A DNA stretch of 35,055 nucleotides from Candidatus Woesebacteria bacterium RIFCSPHIGHO2_02_FULL_42_20 (GTDB taxonomy: Bacteria > Patescibacteriota > Microgenomatia > UBA8517), in NCBI GenBank assembly GCA_001792535.1, contig MGGS01000003.1, positions 1 to 35,055 of the forward strand. The letters are read 5' to 3'. This document shows, one piece after another, positions 16,120 to 24,058 of this stretch (the stretch's first letter is position 1; each line of letters starts with the position of its first letter). The notes below the pieces were generated by a model that was given only the letters and a program-made list of their open reading frames with translations, did not search any database and had not been told where the DNA came from. The position numbers were made by a program, and so were the translations under genes.

Positions 16120-17496
16120 TCATAATTTTTCCCCTATTTTTATAAATTTGGCGTCTTCCGTGCTTATCTCATTTAAATTATGCTTATTTTTATAGCTCTC
16201 AACTATCTCTTTTGTTATTTTAAGAATTAATTTATATTGCTTTTCATTTCCAGCTTCATCTCCATGTTCTATTATCAACGAATTTCTGAATTTAGAAACC
16301 TCCCAGACTTTTTTTATGTCAAAAATACCCTTTTGGTCTAGAGCTTTTAAAAGGGTAGCAGATTGCATTAGTCCTATTCTTTCATCTTGTTTTGCTTGAC
16401 CTCCGGTTAATTTTTGCCATTCTTTTGAGTAAAGTGCAACAACTTTCGAAGATAATTTAGACCACTCAATGTTCCATGGATTTATTTTTCTTAATACCAA
16501 GTCCGATTGGAAGATGATATCCATGCATCGATAGAGATAAATGATAGCGAACATAAAACTGTTTTCATCTGCGGCGTGACTTGCCCTAATGTTTAGCTCA
16601 TAAACAAATGAGAGGACGTATTTAGGAGACTTTAACTTGCTAATAAAGTTTGACGGGTTACTTAACGTATTTAAAAATCTTAAATTCTTTTCAACTAAGT
16701 TTACTAATTTGGGATTGAACCGTGAGCAGAGCTCTTTGGCCTCTTGGATAAAAACACTTGCTGCTCTAAATTCGTATTTTTGCCAGTGTAGGTAGCCTTT
16801 GGTGAGAGTTTCCAAAAACAAAACTTGCTCTATTCTCATGGTTCTTCGCTTAATGTTGTCTAGTATTTTGATCACATCCCTGAACATTTGTTTATTAAAT
16901 AGAGAAACAGCTTTCTCGAGTTCCAAATCTCCGTAATATTCAATAGGATCCTTTAAAGATTTGACAACTCTTTGTAAAGGGTCAGCCTGTTTTATATTCA
17001 TGTCGTATTTGCCCCATTCCTGGTATAAAACGCTAAATTCAAAATATCTTGCCACCATAATGAGAGGTGCGCTTAGAGAAGTTGATCCGGAAGATATGTA
17101 TACTGCAGTTTTCGCCAGTCTGTCTTCCTCCCAAATTTCCCGGACTATTTTGTGTACGCTAAACGGGTCGTTTATAACTACTTTATGTACCCTAATCATG
17201 GAAGGTTTTAAATAAGTAAGTTTAGTTAGAGTGTCTAAAGAATCGAAACTCTCTTTTGTTCCTATTAAGAAATGATATTCATCGGCTTCTACTGTTTGGA
17301 TAAGAAGAGCGAGTTTGTCAACTGCTCGACCAAGTGGAACGATGATTCTACTAAATTTTTTATAAAGATCTTTATTTTTGGATAGAGTTGGCAAGATATG
17401 TTTTACCCAATGCTCGTCGGCTTTATTTCTTCCTTTAGTGTTAAGAATTTTGAGCCATTCAGATACAACTGTTTCAGATTGTTTCAGACCTTTCAT
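16120..17496 (-). CDS. Orphan CARF-HEPN protein (CRISPR-associated TIGR02710/Csm6-like)
   Basis: 458 residues, soluble. Residues about 50-83 (RIIVPLGRAVDKLALLIQ, then EYHFLIGTKES) and 131-165 (AVYISSGSTSLSAPLIMVARY, then LYQEWGKYD) follow the two conserved blocks of CARF sensor domains, with SSGST where relatives have TGGTK. The middle (ELEKAVSLFNKQMFRDVIKIL, then GYLHWQKYEFRAAS) matches the helical middle of TIGR02710 proteins. The C-terminal domain ends with FRNSLIIEHG: Arg404-Asn to His411 is the RX4-6H motif of HEPN ribonucleases. Known relatives bind cyclic oligoadenylate and then cut RNA in type III CRISPR immunity, yet no CRISPR or cas gene is in this window. It is a single gene, divergent from a glycosyltransferase operon, with its own extended -10 promoter. 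Identification is from motifs read by eye. Confidence 0.7.
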   Translation of the reverse strand: MKGLKQSETVVSEWLKILNTKGRNKADEHWVKHILPTLSKNKDLYKKFSRIIVPLGRAVDKLALLIQTVEADEYHFLIGTKESFDSLDTLTKLTYLKPSMIRVHKVVINDPFSVHKIVREIWEEDRLAKTAVYISSGSTSLSAPLIMVARYFEFSVLYQEWGKYDMNIKQADPLQRVVKSLKDPIEYYGDLELEKAVSLFNKQMFRDVIKILDNIKRRTMRIEQVLFLETLTKGYLHWQKYEFRAASVFIQEAKELCSRFNPKLVNLVEKNLRFLNTLSNPSNFISKLKSPKYVLSFVYELNIRASHAADENSFMFAIIYLYRCMDIIFQSDLVLRKINPWNIEWSKLSSKVVALYSKEWQKLTGGQAKQDERIGLMQSATLLKALDQKGIFDIKKVWEVSKFRNSLIIEHGDEAGNEKQYKLILKITKEIVESYKNKHNLNEISTEDAKFIKIGEKL

Positions 17497-17503
17497 AATT
17501 GGG

Positions 17504-17512
17504 ATTATATCA
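17504..17512 (-). promoter_or_regulatory. Extended -10 promoter of the CARF-HEPN gene, leaderless type
   Basis: On the minus strand TGATATAAT (perfect TATAAT with TG extension) ends seven bases before the ATG at 17496. No good -35 box is visible; the TG extension may make up for it. It shares a 68-base divergent region with the promoter at 17548. Confidence 0.65.
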
Positions 17513-17547
17513 AATTTTGGCTATTTTATTTATAATTATCGATTTCG

Positions 17548-17556
17548 TGTTAAAAT
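17548..17556 (+). promoter_or_regulatory. Extended -10 promoter of the large GT2/GT4 operon
   Basis: TGTTAAAAT ends eight bases before the first GTG (17565) of the GT2 gene. A TATAAT at 17531-17536 on the same strand is too far from the start to fit the pattern of this window, but could be a second promoter with a short leader. Confidence 0.6.
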
Positions 17557-17564
17557 TTAGAGCA

Positions 17565-18482
17565 GTGGTGAAAATCAGCGCAATAGTCACAGCAACTCCG
17601 GGTTACGATGACATTGCTAAACTTGAAAAGTGCTTGGAGTCGATTAGGTATTTTGCCGACGAGATCATTTTTGTAATTAACGGGGAATCGGGCGAATTGG
17701 AAAAAGTTGCGGGCAGGTTTAAAGCAATAATATATAATCATAAATTTCTTAATTATGTCGAGCCGCTAAGAAACTTCGGAATAGCGAAAGCGAGTCACGA
17801 GTGGGTTTTGATACTTGATCCGGATGAGTTGCTTGGGAGTGCTTTAATCAAAAAACTCAGGTCGGTAATCAAAGATAGTACTCTAAACTACTGCCTCATT
17901 CCGAGAAAAAATATGGTTTTTGATAGTTGGCTTAAGCACTCACGCTGGTGGCCGGATTTTAATGTGAGGTTTTTTAGAAAAGGTAAAGTTACATGGAGCG
18001 ATGAGATCCACATACCGCCGGCTACCGTTGGTAAAGGTTACGAATTTCCTGTTAAGGAAGAATTTGCGATTAGCCATAATCACTACAATAGCGTTGAGGA
18101 GTATCTTGAAAGGTTGAATAGATATACGTCGGTTCAGGCGGAGGGTAGGATTAGTGAGGGTTACAAATTCAAATGGCAAGACTTGCTCCGTTTTCCGGCA
18201 AGTGAATTTTTGAGTAGGTATTTTGCCGGATTTGGTTACAAGGACGGATTGCATGGTTTGGTGTTGTCCGTGCTTCAGGGTTTTTCCGAATTTGTGGTTT
18301 ATGTTAAGGTTTGGCAAAAAGAGGGCTTTAAACACATAGATGTTGATCCAGCGGAGTTTATAAAGCAGTCTAAAAATCAAATTAAGGAATACAACTGGTG
18401 GTGTATACAAACACTTCTTAAAAGTGCGTCGGTTCCTAAAAAAATACTTCTTAAAACATACCGGAAGTTATTTTTGAGATGA
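17565..18482 (+). CDS. GT2 glycosyltransferase, WaaE/KdtX-like (copy 1)
   Basis: About 305 residues, GT-A fold. The sequence runs KISAIVTATPGYDDIAKLEKCLESI, then ILDPDELLG in place of the usual DxD/DADE, then RWWPDFNVRFFRKGKVTWSDEIHIPP, the block that aligns with GQWPDYAKRLFKRGKF and VHEEP in the WaaE-like gene at 19399. WaaE relatives add a beta-glucose to a core sugar on the inner face of the membrane. The ORF track begins at 17499, but that start would lie upstream of the promoter; the GTG GTG doublet at 17565 matches the first strand of the fold. First gene of an operon running to 25757; ATGA overlap with the next gene. Confidence 0.75.
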   Translation: MVKISAIVTATPGYDDIAKLEKCLESIRYFADEIIFVINGESGELEKVAGRFKAIIYNHKFLNYVEPLRNFGIAKASHEWVLILDPDELLGSALIKKLRSVIKDSTLNYCLIPRKNMVFDSWLKHSRWWPDFNVRFFRKGKVTWSDEIHIPPATVGKGYEFPVKEEFAISHNHYNSVEEYLERLNRYTSVQAEGRISEGYKFKWQDLLRFPASEFLSRYFAGFGYKDGLHGLVLSVLQGFSEFVVYVKVWQKEGFKHIDVDPAEFIKQSKNQIKEYNWWCIQTLLKSASVPKKILLKTYRKLFLR

Positions 18483-19405
18483 CGAGAGTTTTTGTTGTAA
18501 TTCTGAATTGGAATAGACCGGGGGATACGATCGAGTGTTTAAAATCTGTTGGCCAGTCACAGGTTACAGGTTACGAATTAAATGTGGTTGTAGTTGATAA
18601 TGCATCTGACGATAATTCAGTTGATTTAATAACACGTAAAACAGAAAGCGCAACTCAAAAACTGAGTGGCTTGAAAATAATTAAAAACAAGGAAAATTTG
18701 GGCTACGCAGGAGGTAATAATATCGGCATTAGTTACGCCCTCAAGGGCGGTGCAGATTATGTGATGGTTTTAAATAACGACACACTAGTTGATGTTAATT
18801 TAATTAGTCGGTTTGTTGAAATGGTCCAGAAACATCCCGATGTCGGAATTTTTTCTCCAAAAATTTATTTTGCCAAAGGCTTTGAGTTTCACAAAGAGTG
18901 GTATAGAAAGAGTGAATTTGGGAGAGTGATCTGGTATGCGGGTGGTACTATTGACTGGCATAATGTTTATGCAACAAATTTAGGAGTCGACGAAGTTGAC
19001 AGGGGCCAGTTCGCTAATAAACGTGAGATCGACTTTGCGACCGGAGCATGCATGTTCATAAAAGCTGAGAGTCTAAAAAAGACGGGTATCTTCGATGAGC
19101 GCTATTTCATGTATTTTGAGGATGCAGACCTGTCTTTACGGATGAAGAAGTTTGGGTGGAAGGTGTTATTTGTACCAAAAGCAATTCTTTGGCACAAAGT
19201 AGCTCAAAGTTCCAAGATAGGCAGTGACTTAAATGACTACTATATTCACAGGAATAGGTTATTGTTTGGCATTCGCTATGCTCCAATGCACGCGAAGCTG
19301 GCATTATTGAAAGAAAGTGTTAGGTTTTTGTTTTTTGGTCGGCCCTGGCAAAAAAAAGGAGTTAGGGATTTTTATTTAGGAAAGTTGGGGAGAGAATCGT
19401 GGTGA
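18479..19405 (+). CDS. GT2 glycosyltransferase, rhamnosyltransferase (WbbL)-like
   Basis: 308 residues. Motifs: VFVVILNWNRPGDTIECLKS, VVVDNASDDNS, ENLGYAGGNNIGI, LNNDT (the DxD equivalent), ATGACMFIKAESLKKTGIFDERYFMYFEDADLSLRMKKFGWKV with the ED catalytic base. These are the features of WbbL-like rhamnosyltransferases, which use dTDP-rhamnose and a polyprenyl-linked acceptor; donor identity is inferred only from the family. A short 7-base tandem repeat (18559-18574) codes for QVTGYE between the first strand and the VVDN motif. It overlaps its neighbours: ATGA at the start and seven bases at the end. Confidence 0.8.
   Translation: MTRVFVVILNWNRPGDTIECLKSVGQSQVTGYELNVVVVDNASDDNSVDLITRKTESATQKLSGLKIIKNKENLGYAGGNNIGISYALKGGADYVMVLNNDTLVDVNLISRFVEMVQKHPDVGIFSPKIYFAKGFEFHKEWYRKSEFGRVIWYAGGTIDWHNVYATNLGVDEVDRGQFANKREIDFATGACMFIKAESLKKTGIFDERYFMYFEDADLSLRMKKFGWKVLFVPKAILWHKVAQSSKIGSDLNDYYIHRNRLLFGIRYAPMHAKLALLKESVRFLFFGRPWQKKGVRDFYLGKLGRESW
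18559..18574 (+). repeat. 7-base tandem repeat (ACAGGTT x2.3)
   Basis: ACAGGTT, ACAGGTT, AC within the GT2 gene, coding for QVTGY in a surface loop position. Short, but of the same period as the repeats at 11830 and 15004. Confidence 0.4.
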
Positions 19406-20184
19406 AACTAAGTGCTATTGTCGCAACAAGGAACGAGGGGAAAATGCTAGGTCCTTGCCTGGAATCCCTTGGTTTTGCTGATGAAATAATAGTTGTGGAC
19501 ATGGAATCTTCAGATGACACACTCACGGTTGCCAGGAAATTTAATGTGACAATAATCAACTATCCTTGGAAAAGATTCGATTATTCAGGACCCAGAAATA
19601 AAGGATTTGAAAAATCACAAGGCGAATGGATTTTATATATAGATGCTGATGAGAGAGTAACACCCTTACTTCGTAAGGAAATAATTCGATCAATTAGCCT
19701 GCCTGCGCAAGCAGGTAATTCTGAAAATCAGTATTCTGCTTATGCTATTCCGAGAAGAAATATAATCTTTAATCAAGAATTTAAACACGTTGGTCAGTGG
19801 CCGGATTATGCAAAAAGGCTTTTTAAGAGGGGTAAGTTTCAAAAGTTTGAAGGTGCTGTACATGAAGAGCCTGTATTTGATGGTGTATTAGGGCATTTGA
19901 CTAACTCAATGATCCACAACAAGCATGAGAATATAAGTGAAATGATTGAAAAAACAAATCAATGGTCTGACATTGAAGCGCGCCTTATGTTTGAAGCAAA
20001 ACATCCACAGATGAATATTTTCAGGTTCGCCTCTGCGATAGTTAGGGAATTTTGGCTTAGGATGATAAGCCAGCGGGCATTTCTTGATGGGACAAAAGGC
20101 ATGATTTACGCTCTGTATCAAGCGTTTAGCAGATATGTTAGTTACTCAAAGCTCTGGGAATTACAAATAAAAGATAAAAAATGA
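19399..20184 (+). CDS. GT2 glycosyltransferase, WaaE/KdtX-like (copy 2)
   Basis: 261 residues. LSAIVATRNEGKMLGPCLESLGFADEIIVVDMESSDDT, then YIDADERVTPLLRKEI and KHVGQWPDYAKRLFKRGKF with AVHEEPVFDG, are the hallmarks of the lipooligosaccharide beta-1,4-glucosyltransferase (WaaE) family. The metal-binding DADE is intact, unlike copy 1 at 17565. A near-palindrome at 19698-19715 inserts SLPAQAGN after the REI helix, in a loop. GGGGAG six bases before the start is one of the few clear ribosome binding sites here and fits an operon-internal gene; GTG GTG is again a doublet start. Overlaps the next gene by four bases. Confidence 0.8.
   Translation: MVKLSAIVATRNEGKMLGPCLESLGFADEIIVVDMESSDDTLTVARKFNVTIINYPWKRFDYSGPRNKGFEKSQGEWILYIDADERVTPLLRKEIIRSISLPAQAGNSENQYSAYAIPRRNIIFNQEFKHVGQWPDYAKRLFKRGKFQKFEGAVHEEPVFDGVLGHLTNSMIHNKHENISEMIEKTNQWSDIEARLMFEAKHPQMNIFRFASAIVREFWLRMISQRAFLDGTKGMIYALYQAFSRYVSYSKLWELQIKDKK
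19698..19715. repeat. 18-base near-palindrome CCTGCCTGC/GCAAGCAGG inside a gene
   Basis: One mismatched pair in nine. It is translated as SLPAQAG and resembles the perfect palindrome at 11526-11545 (same CCTGCCTGC left arm), so it probably belongs to the same family of CPR palindromic inserts. Confidence 0.65.
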
Positions 20185-21209
20185 AAGCTGCGATTTACAG
20201 CCCGTATCTTGATACTCTTGGGGGTGGAGAGCGCTATGTGCTCTCAGTTGCCAGAGCATTAATCGAAACTGGTTGGAACGTGGACATTGAATCTAGCGAC
20301 CAGAATCTGGGTCAAAAAGTTAAAAAAAGATTTGGGTTTGATTTGGTTAAGGCTAATTTTGTCGAAAGCGTTCAACGGGGTAACGGTTACGATTTGTGTT
20401 TTTGGCTGAGTGACGGGAGTGTCCCGACGCTTTTTGCCAGATGTAATGTTTTACATTTCCAAAGGCCATTTAGTGGTGTGGACGGAAAGAGTTTGCTTAA
20501 TAGGATGAAGTTTTTTCGAATAAATTCAGTTGTTGTTAACTCTGTGTTTACTAAAAAATGGATCGACACTGAGTATCCTAAAAAAAGTATTGTTGTCTAT
20601 CCGCCTGTGGACATTGACAAGCTAAAAGCTGGGCGGAAAGAGAATATGCTTCTATATGTGGGAAGGTTTTCACAACTCGAGCAATCTAAAGGACAGGACG
20701 TGTTAGTTAAAAATTTTATAAACTTAATAGAGGCCGGCCTTAGAGGTTGGAAGCTGGTATTGGCCGGAGCAAGTAATGTTGGTAGGACAGGTTTCGTTGA
20801 TAGTTTAATTAAAGAAAGTGTTAATTATCCAATAACAATTATTGAAAATGCAGCTTTCAGAGAAATTGTCAAGTTATATTCAAAAGCTAAGATATTTTGG
20901 TCTGCTGCAGGGTATGGGGTCGATGAGAAAAGTACGCCGGAAAAGATGGAACATTTTGGAATAAGCGTTGTTGAGGCAATGGCTAGTGGTGCTGTACCGA
21001 TTATTTATGATGGTGGGGGACATGGAGAAATAATTGAAACCGGAAAGACAGGGTATACTTGGAGGAAAGAAAAAGAGTTATTAACTACCACTTTGGAATT
21101 AACTGAAAACAAAAAGAGGCTCGGTGAATTAGCTATGCATTCCATTGAAGCTTCGCAAAAATATTCGTATGAGAGATTTAAAAAAGAAATTATTAACCTT
21201 CTTGGTTAA
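20181..21209 (+). CDS. GT4 family glycosyltransferase (GT-B fold, ALG11-like)
   Basis: 342 residues. The N-terminal half has YLDTLGGGERYVLSVARAL, the nucleotide-sugar and acceptor side of GT4 enzymes. The C-terminal half has LLYVGRFSQLEQSKGQDVLV, LVLAGA, and EHFGISVVEAMASGAVPIIYDGGGHGEII with the EX7E motif. Resemblance to ALG11-type mannosyltransferases is seen in LGGGERY and in the long SAAGYGVDEKSTPEKMEHFGI segment. It should extend a lipid-linked glycan in the cytoplasm, retaining the anomeric form. It lies in the operon between a WaaE-like enzyme and a YfhO-like protein, overlapping both. Confidence 0.82.
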   Translation: MKAAIYSPYLDTLGGGERYVLSVARALIETGWNVDIESSDQNLGQKVKKRFGFDLVKANFVESVQRGNGYDLCFWLSDGSVPTLFARCNVLHFQRPFSGVDGKSLLNRMKFFRINSVVVNSVFTKKWIDTEYPKKSIVVYPPVDIDKLKAGRKENMLLYVGRFSQLEQSKGQDVLVKNFINLIEAGLRGWKLVLAGASNVGRTGFVDSLIKESVNYPITIIENAAFREIVKLYSKAKIFWSAAGYGVDEKSTPEKMEHFGISVVEAMASGAVPIIYDGGGHGEIIETGKTGYTWRKEKELLTTTLELTENKKRLGELAMHSIEASQKYSYERFKKEIINLLG

Positions 21210-23436
21210 AGAAAAATTTTTGGTGTTAACTCTTTTAGTCTGTTTTGTTTTCTACTTCCCTGTTTTTTTTCAGAATAAAGTTGCTCTACCCGTAGATGCG
21301 TTGGTTGGCGCGCATTTACCTTGGACGGAAGTAAATTGGCCAGGCTACCCCACAGGTGTTCCCATAAAAAATTTAGAAATAACAGATGCGATTTCGCAGT
21401 TTTATCCGTGGAGATCTCTTGCTGGCGAGTTTTGGCGAAATTTAACTGCGCCTTTGTGGAACCCCTATATACTAAACGGTACCCCGTTTTTAGCAACACT
21501 TCACTCTGCGTCGCTATACCCGTTAAATGTCGTCTATTTGCTATTTGGCAATATTGATTCTTGGAATATCCTGGTTATGTCACAAACCTTTTTAGCTGCA
21601 ATTTTTACTTATCTGTTATTAAAGAAACTAAACTTGGATCGGAAAGCATGTTTTTTAGGCGCGGTTGCTTTCGCCTTTAGCGGTTATATGATCGCATGGT
21701 TAGAGTTTGCAACCGGGCCGCATGCAGGTCTTTGGTTGCCGCTGTTACTATATTTTTTACTTGTTTTAAAAGAGAAAAAAAGTGCTCTTATTCCTATTTC
21801 GGTGATTGTCTTTTTTGTCTTTAGCGCCGGAGACTTTCAAGTTCCGTTGTATGTGGCTGCTATTTATTTTTGTTTTTCGCTTTCTATTTCCCGGGAAAGC
21901 AGTTTTCTATTAAGGTCGGTTTTCGCATTTATTGTCGGTTTGCTACTCTCAGCTGTTCAATTGCTTCCGACATTAGAGCTGTTTGCCAACTCGATACGAG
22001 GTGATGATCCATATATTAGTGACTATTTTTATGGCATATTGCACTGGGAGAAAATTGTAAATTTTATTTGGCCGGATTTTTTCGGAAATGTGGTGACGGG
22101 CAATTATTGGGGAAAATTCGGCTTTCACGAGTACATGGGCTTTGTCGGGGTAGTTGCTCTTATATTTGTATTGTTCTCCCTTTTTACAAGAAAACAAAAA
22201 TACGAAAAGTTTTTTGTGATGACCTTAATTGTTACTCTCTTGTTTTTGTTTCCTTTCCCTACAGCACTTTTGCCTTATAAGTTGAAATTACCCGGTTTAT
22301 CGACAAGTTCGGCCAGTAGGCTACTTTTTGTTGCAGATTTTTGCCTGTCGGTACTTGCGGCCTACGGCTTGACCAAGTGGATACGGATTAAAAAACAAAG
22401 TTTGAATAAGATAGTGACTACTTTGCTGATATTGACTGTAGTTGTGGGTGTTATGGTTATTGTCTTGGCTAAAGTACAACCTGAACAAGCGAAAAATCTG
22501 GCTGTTGCTCTTAAAAATATGATACCCGCGACTTTTGTTTTGATAACAGTTTTTGTGTTCTCTCGCAACAAAAAAATTGGGGTGTATTTATTCATTTTTT
22601 TGGCGGTCTGCGAGATGCTTTGGTATGCACGTAAAAATACGCCTTTTTCACCGCGACAATTTGTTTTTCCTCAAACCCAAACAACAAAGTTTTTACAGGA
22701 AAATTTGAGTGAATATCGTTTTGTAAGCGGAATACCTCTTAATTTGCATATGCCCTATAAATTAAATTCTCCCGAAGGTTATGATCCAATATATCCGAGG
22801 GCTAATGCCCAGTGGCTTTCGTTGGTTAATTTTTCAAATAAGGAAAATCTGAGCCGAAGGTATGGAATTGTTCACTATTTTGATTCTGAATTTCTTGACT
22901 ATGCAGGTGTAAAGTATGTGCTTGACTATAGAAAAAATCAGTACGGGGCTCCGGCTGAAAAAGGGGACTATGCGAAAGGAATTGAGACAAATAGGTACAA
23001 AGAAGTATTTAAGGAAGGGCGTTTGAGTATTTTTGAAAATATGAACGTTTTACCTAAAATTTGGATTACTCCTAAGTTTGAATTTAAAGACGATCAGCTT
23101 ATTTTAGTTCCACAACAAGATGTAGTTTTCGAGGTAACTGATTTTAAACAAGGTTTAAATGAAATGGAGTTTAATATTAGTACGAACAAAAACGGGTATC
23201 TATTCCTCTCAGAAACTTTCTATCCCGGTTGGAGAGCTTTAGTTGATGGGATAGAAGTTGAGATAAAAAAAGCAGACGATTTATTTCAATCAGTAGAGAT
23301 CCAACAAGGAAATCACTCAGTAGATTTCCAATATTACCCTAATTCTTTTAAAATAGGAAAGTATCTGTTTATTTTTGGTGCGTTACTCATCTTTTTATAT
23401 TATTTAAATGAGAAAAGGACAGAAAAGCGCGAGTAA
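21169..23436 (+). CDS. YfhO-like large GT-C membrane protein
   Basis: About 755 residues, some twelve membrane helices. The first outer loop contains PVDALVGAHLPW and ITDAISQFYPWRSLAGEFWR, then APLWNPYILNGTPFLATLHSASLYPLN, the classic signature of the YfhO family (PF09586). The C-terminal extracellular domain has YPGWRALVDGIEVEIKKADDLFQSV and QGNHSVDFQYYPNSFKIG. In Firmicutes YfhO-type proteins are needed to glycosylate teichoic acids on the outer face of the membrane. The track start (TTG 21145) is replaced by ATG 21169, giving MRDLKKK before helix 1. The gene starts inside the GT4 gene (41-base overlap) and overlaps the methyltransferase gene by 29 bases. Confidence 0.82.
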   Translation: MRDLKKKLLTFLVKEKFLVLTLLVCFVFYFPVFFQNKVALPVDALVGAHLPWTEVNWPGYPTGVPIKNLEITDAISQFYPWRSLAGEFWRNLTAPLWNPYILNGTPFLATLHSASLYPLNVVYLLFGNIDSWNILVMSQTFLAAIFTYLLLKKLNLDRKACFLGAVAFAFSGYMIAWLEFATGPHAGLWLPLLLYFLLVLKEKKSALIPISVIVFFVFSAGDFQVPLYVAAIYFCFSLSISRESSFLLRSVFAFIVGLLLSAVQLLPTLELFANSIRGDDPYISDYFYGILHWEKIVNFIWPDFFGNVVTGNYWGKFGFHEYMGFVGVVALIFVLFSLFTRKQKYEKFFVMTLIVTLLFLFPFPTALLPYKLKLPGLSTSSASRLLFVADFCLSVLAAYGLTKWIRIKKQSLNKIVTTLLILTVVVGVMVIVLAKVQPEQAKNLAVALKNMIPATFVLITVFVFSRNKKIGVYLFIFLAVCEMLWYARKNTPFSPRQFVFPQTQTTKFLQENLSEYRFVSGIPLNLHMPYKLNSPEGYDPIYPRANAQWLSLVNFSNKENLSRRYGIVHYFDSEFLDYAGVKYVLDYRKNQYGAPAEKGDYAKGIETNRYKEVFKEGRLSIFENMNVLPKIWITPKFEFKDDQLILVPQQDVVFEVTDFKQGLNEMEFNISTNKNGYLFLSETFYPGWRALVDGIEVEIKKADDLFQSVEIQQGNHSVDFQYYPNSFKIGKYLFIFGALLIFLYYLNEKRTEKRE

Positions 23437-24058
23437 ACTTCACAAAAATGTGCCACCGGACTGGTATTGGCGGTCTATAAAGGAAAATGTTTTTCAAAAA
23501 TATTGGCATGGTTGCAGATTCGAAGAGGTTGGTAAACTTGTCGAATCCTCAGGCGGCACTATCCTTGACATAGGAAGCGCCGACGGCGTTTTTACGAACG
23601 AGATCTTAAAAAAGTCTAATGCAAAACAAATCATCGGTATTGATGTACTAAAGTCTTCGGTTGACTGGGCAAATAAGCATTGGAAAGATCCAAGGTTAAA
23701 ATTCATAGTTGCCGACGCGCATAATCTTCCCTTCAGAGCGGGTAGCTTTGACGCGGTTTTCGCGCTCGAAGTGTTGGAACACGTGTTCGAACCGATGGAA
23801 GTTTTTCGTGAAGTAAAACGGGTGCTGAAAAAAGAAGGCTACGGCGTATTTTTGGTGCCATCGGATAATTTCCTTTTCAAAAATATAGTTTGGCCGGTTT
23901 GGACTAAGTTTCGCGGTAAAATTTGGGTCGATACACATATCCAGACTTACAATAACGATTTTTTGAGAAAAATGGTTGAGCAAATAGGGTTTAAAGTTGA
24001 ACAGAATAAAAAATTTATTTTGGGTATGTTAAATGTTGTAAAAGTCAGGAAAGTATGA
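23408..24058 (+). CDS. Class I SAM-dependent methyltransferase
   Basis: 216 residues. ILDIGSADGVF (about 53-63) is the SAM-binding glycine motif, IIGIDVLKSS the acidic end of strand 2, VADAHNLPFRAGSFDAVFALEVLEHV motifs II-III, and REVKRVLKKEGYGVFLVP motif IV, together a Methyltransf_11-type fold. It has no membrane segment. In the glycan operon it could methylate a sugar, for example as a chain-terminating O-methyl group, but a lipid or small-molecule target is equally possible. It overlaps the YfhO-like gene by 29 bases and the next GT2 gene by ATGA. Confidence 0.82.
   Translation: MRKGQKSASKLHKNVPPDWYWRSIKENVFQKYWHGCRFEEVGKLVESSGGTILDIGSADGVFTNEILKKSNAKQIIGIDVLKSSVDWANKHWKDPRLKFIVADAHNLPFRAGSFDAVFALEVLEHVFEPMEVFREVKRVLKKEGYGVFLVPSDNFLFKNIVWPVWTKFRGKIWVDTHIQTYNNDFLRKMVEQIGFKVEQNKKFILGMLNVVKVRKV

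Noticed and set aside
16120-17496. Reading the CARF-HEPN protein as evidence of a CRISPR-Cas locus
   Set aside because: No repeats, Cas10, Cas1/2 or other cas genes are visible in the window on either side.
17531-17536. TATAAT as the main promoter of the 17565 operon
   Set aside because: It is 28 bases from the start, and TGTTAAAAT at 17548 fits the spacing found at the other starts. Not excluded as a second promoter.
17499-17564. N-terminal extension of the GT2 gene from the ATG at 17499
   Set aside because: It would run through both divergent promoters; the fold's first strand begins after the GTG doublet at 17565.
17940-18410. 156-residue ORF on the minus strand
   Set aside because: Lies wholly inside the GT2 gene with clear motifs on the plus strand; composition is that of an antisense frame.
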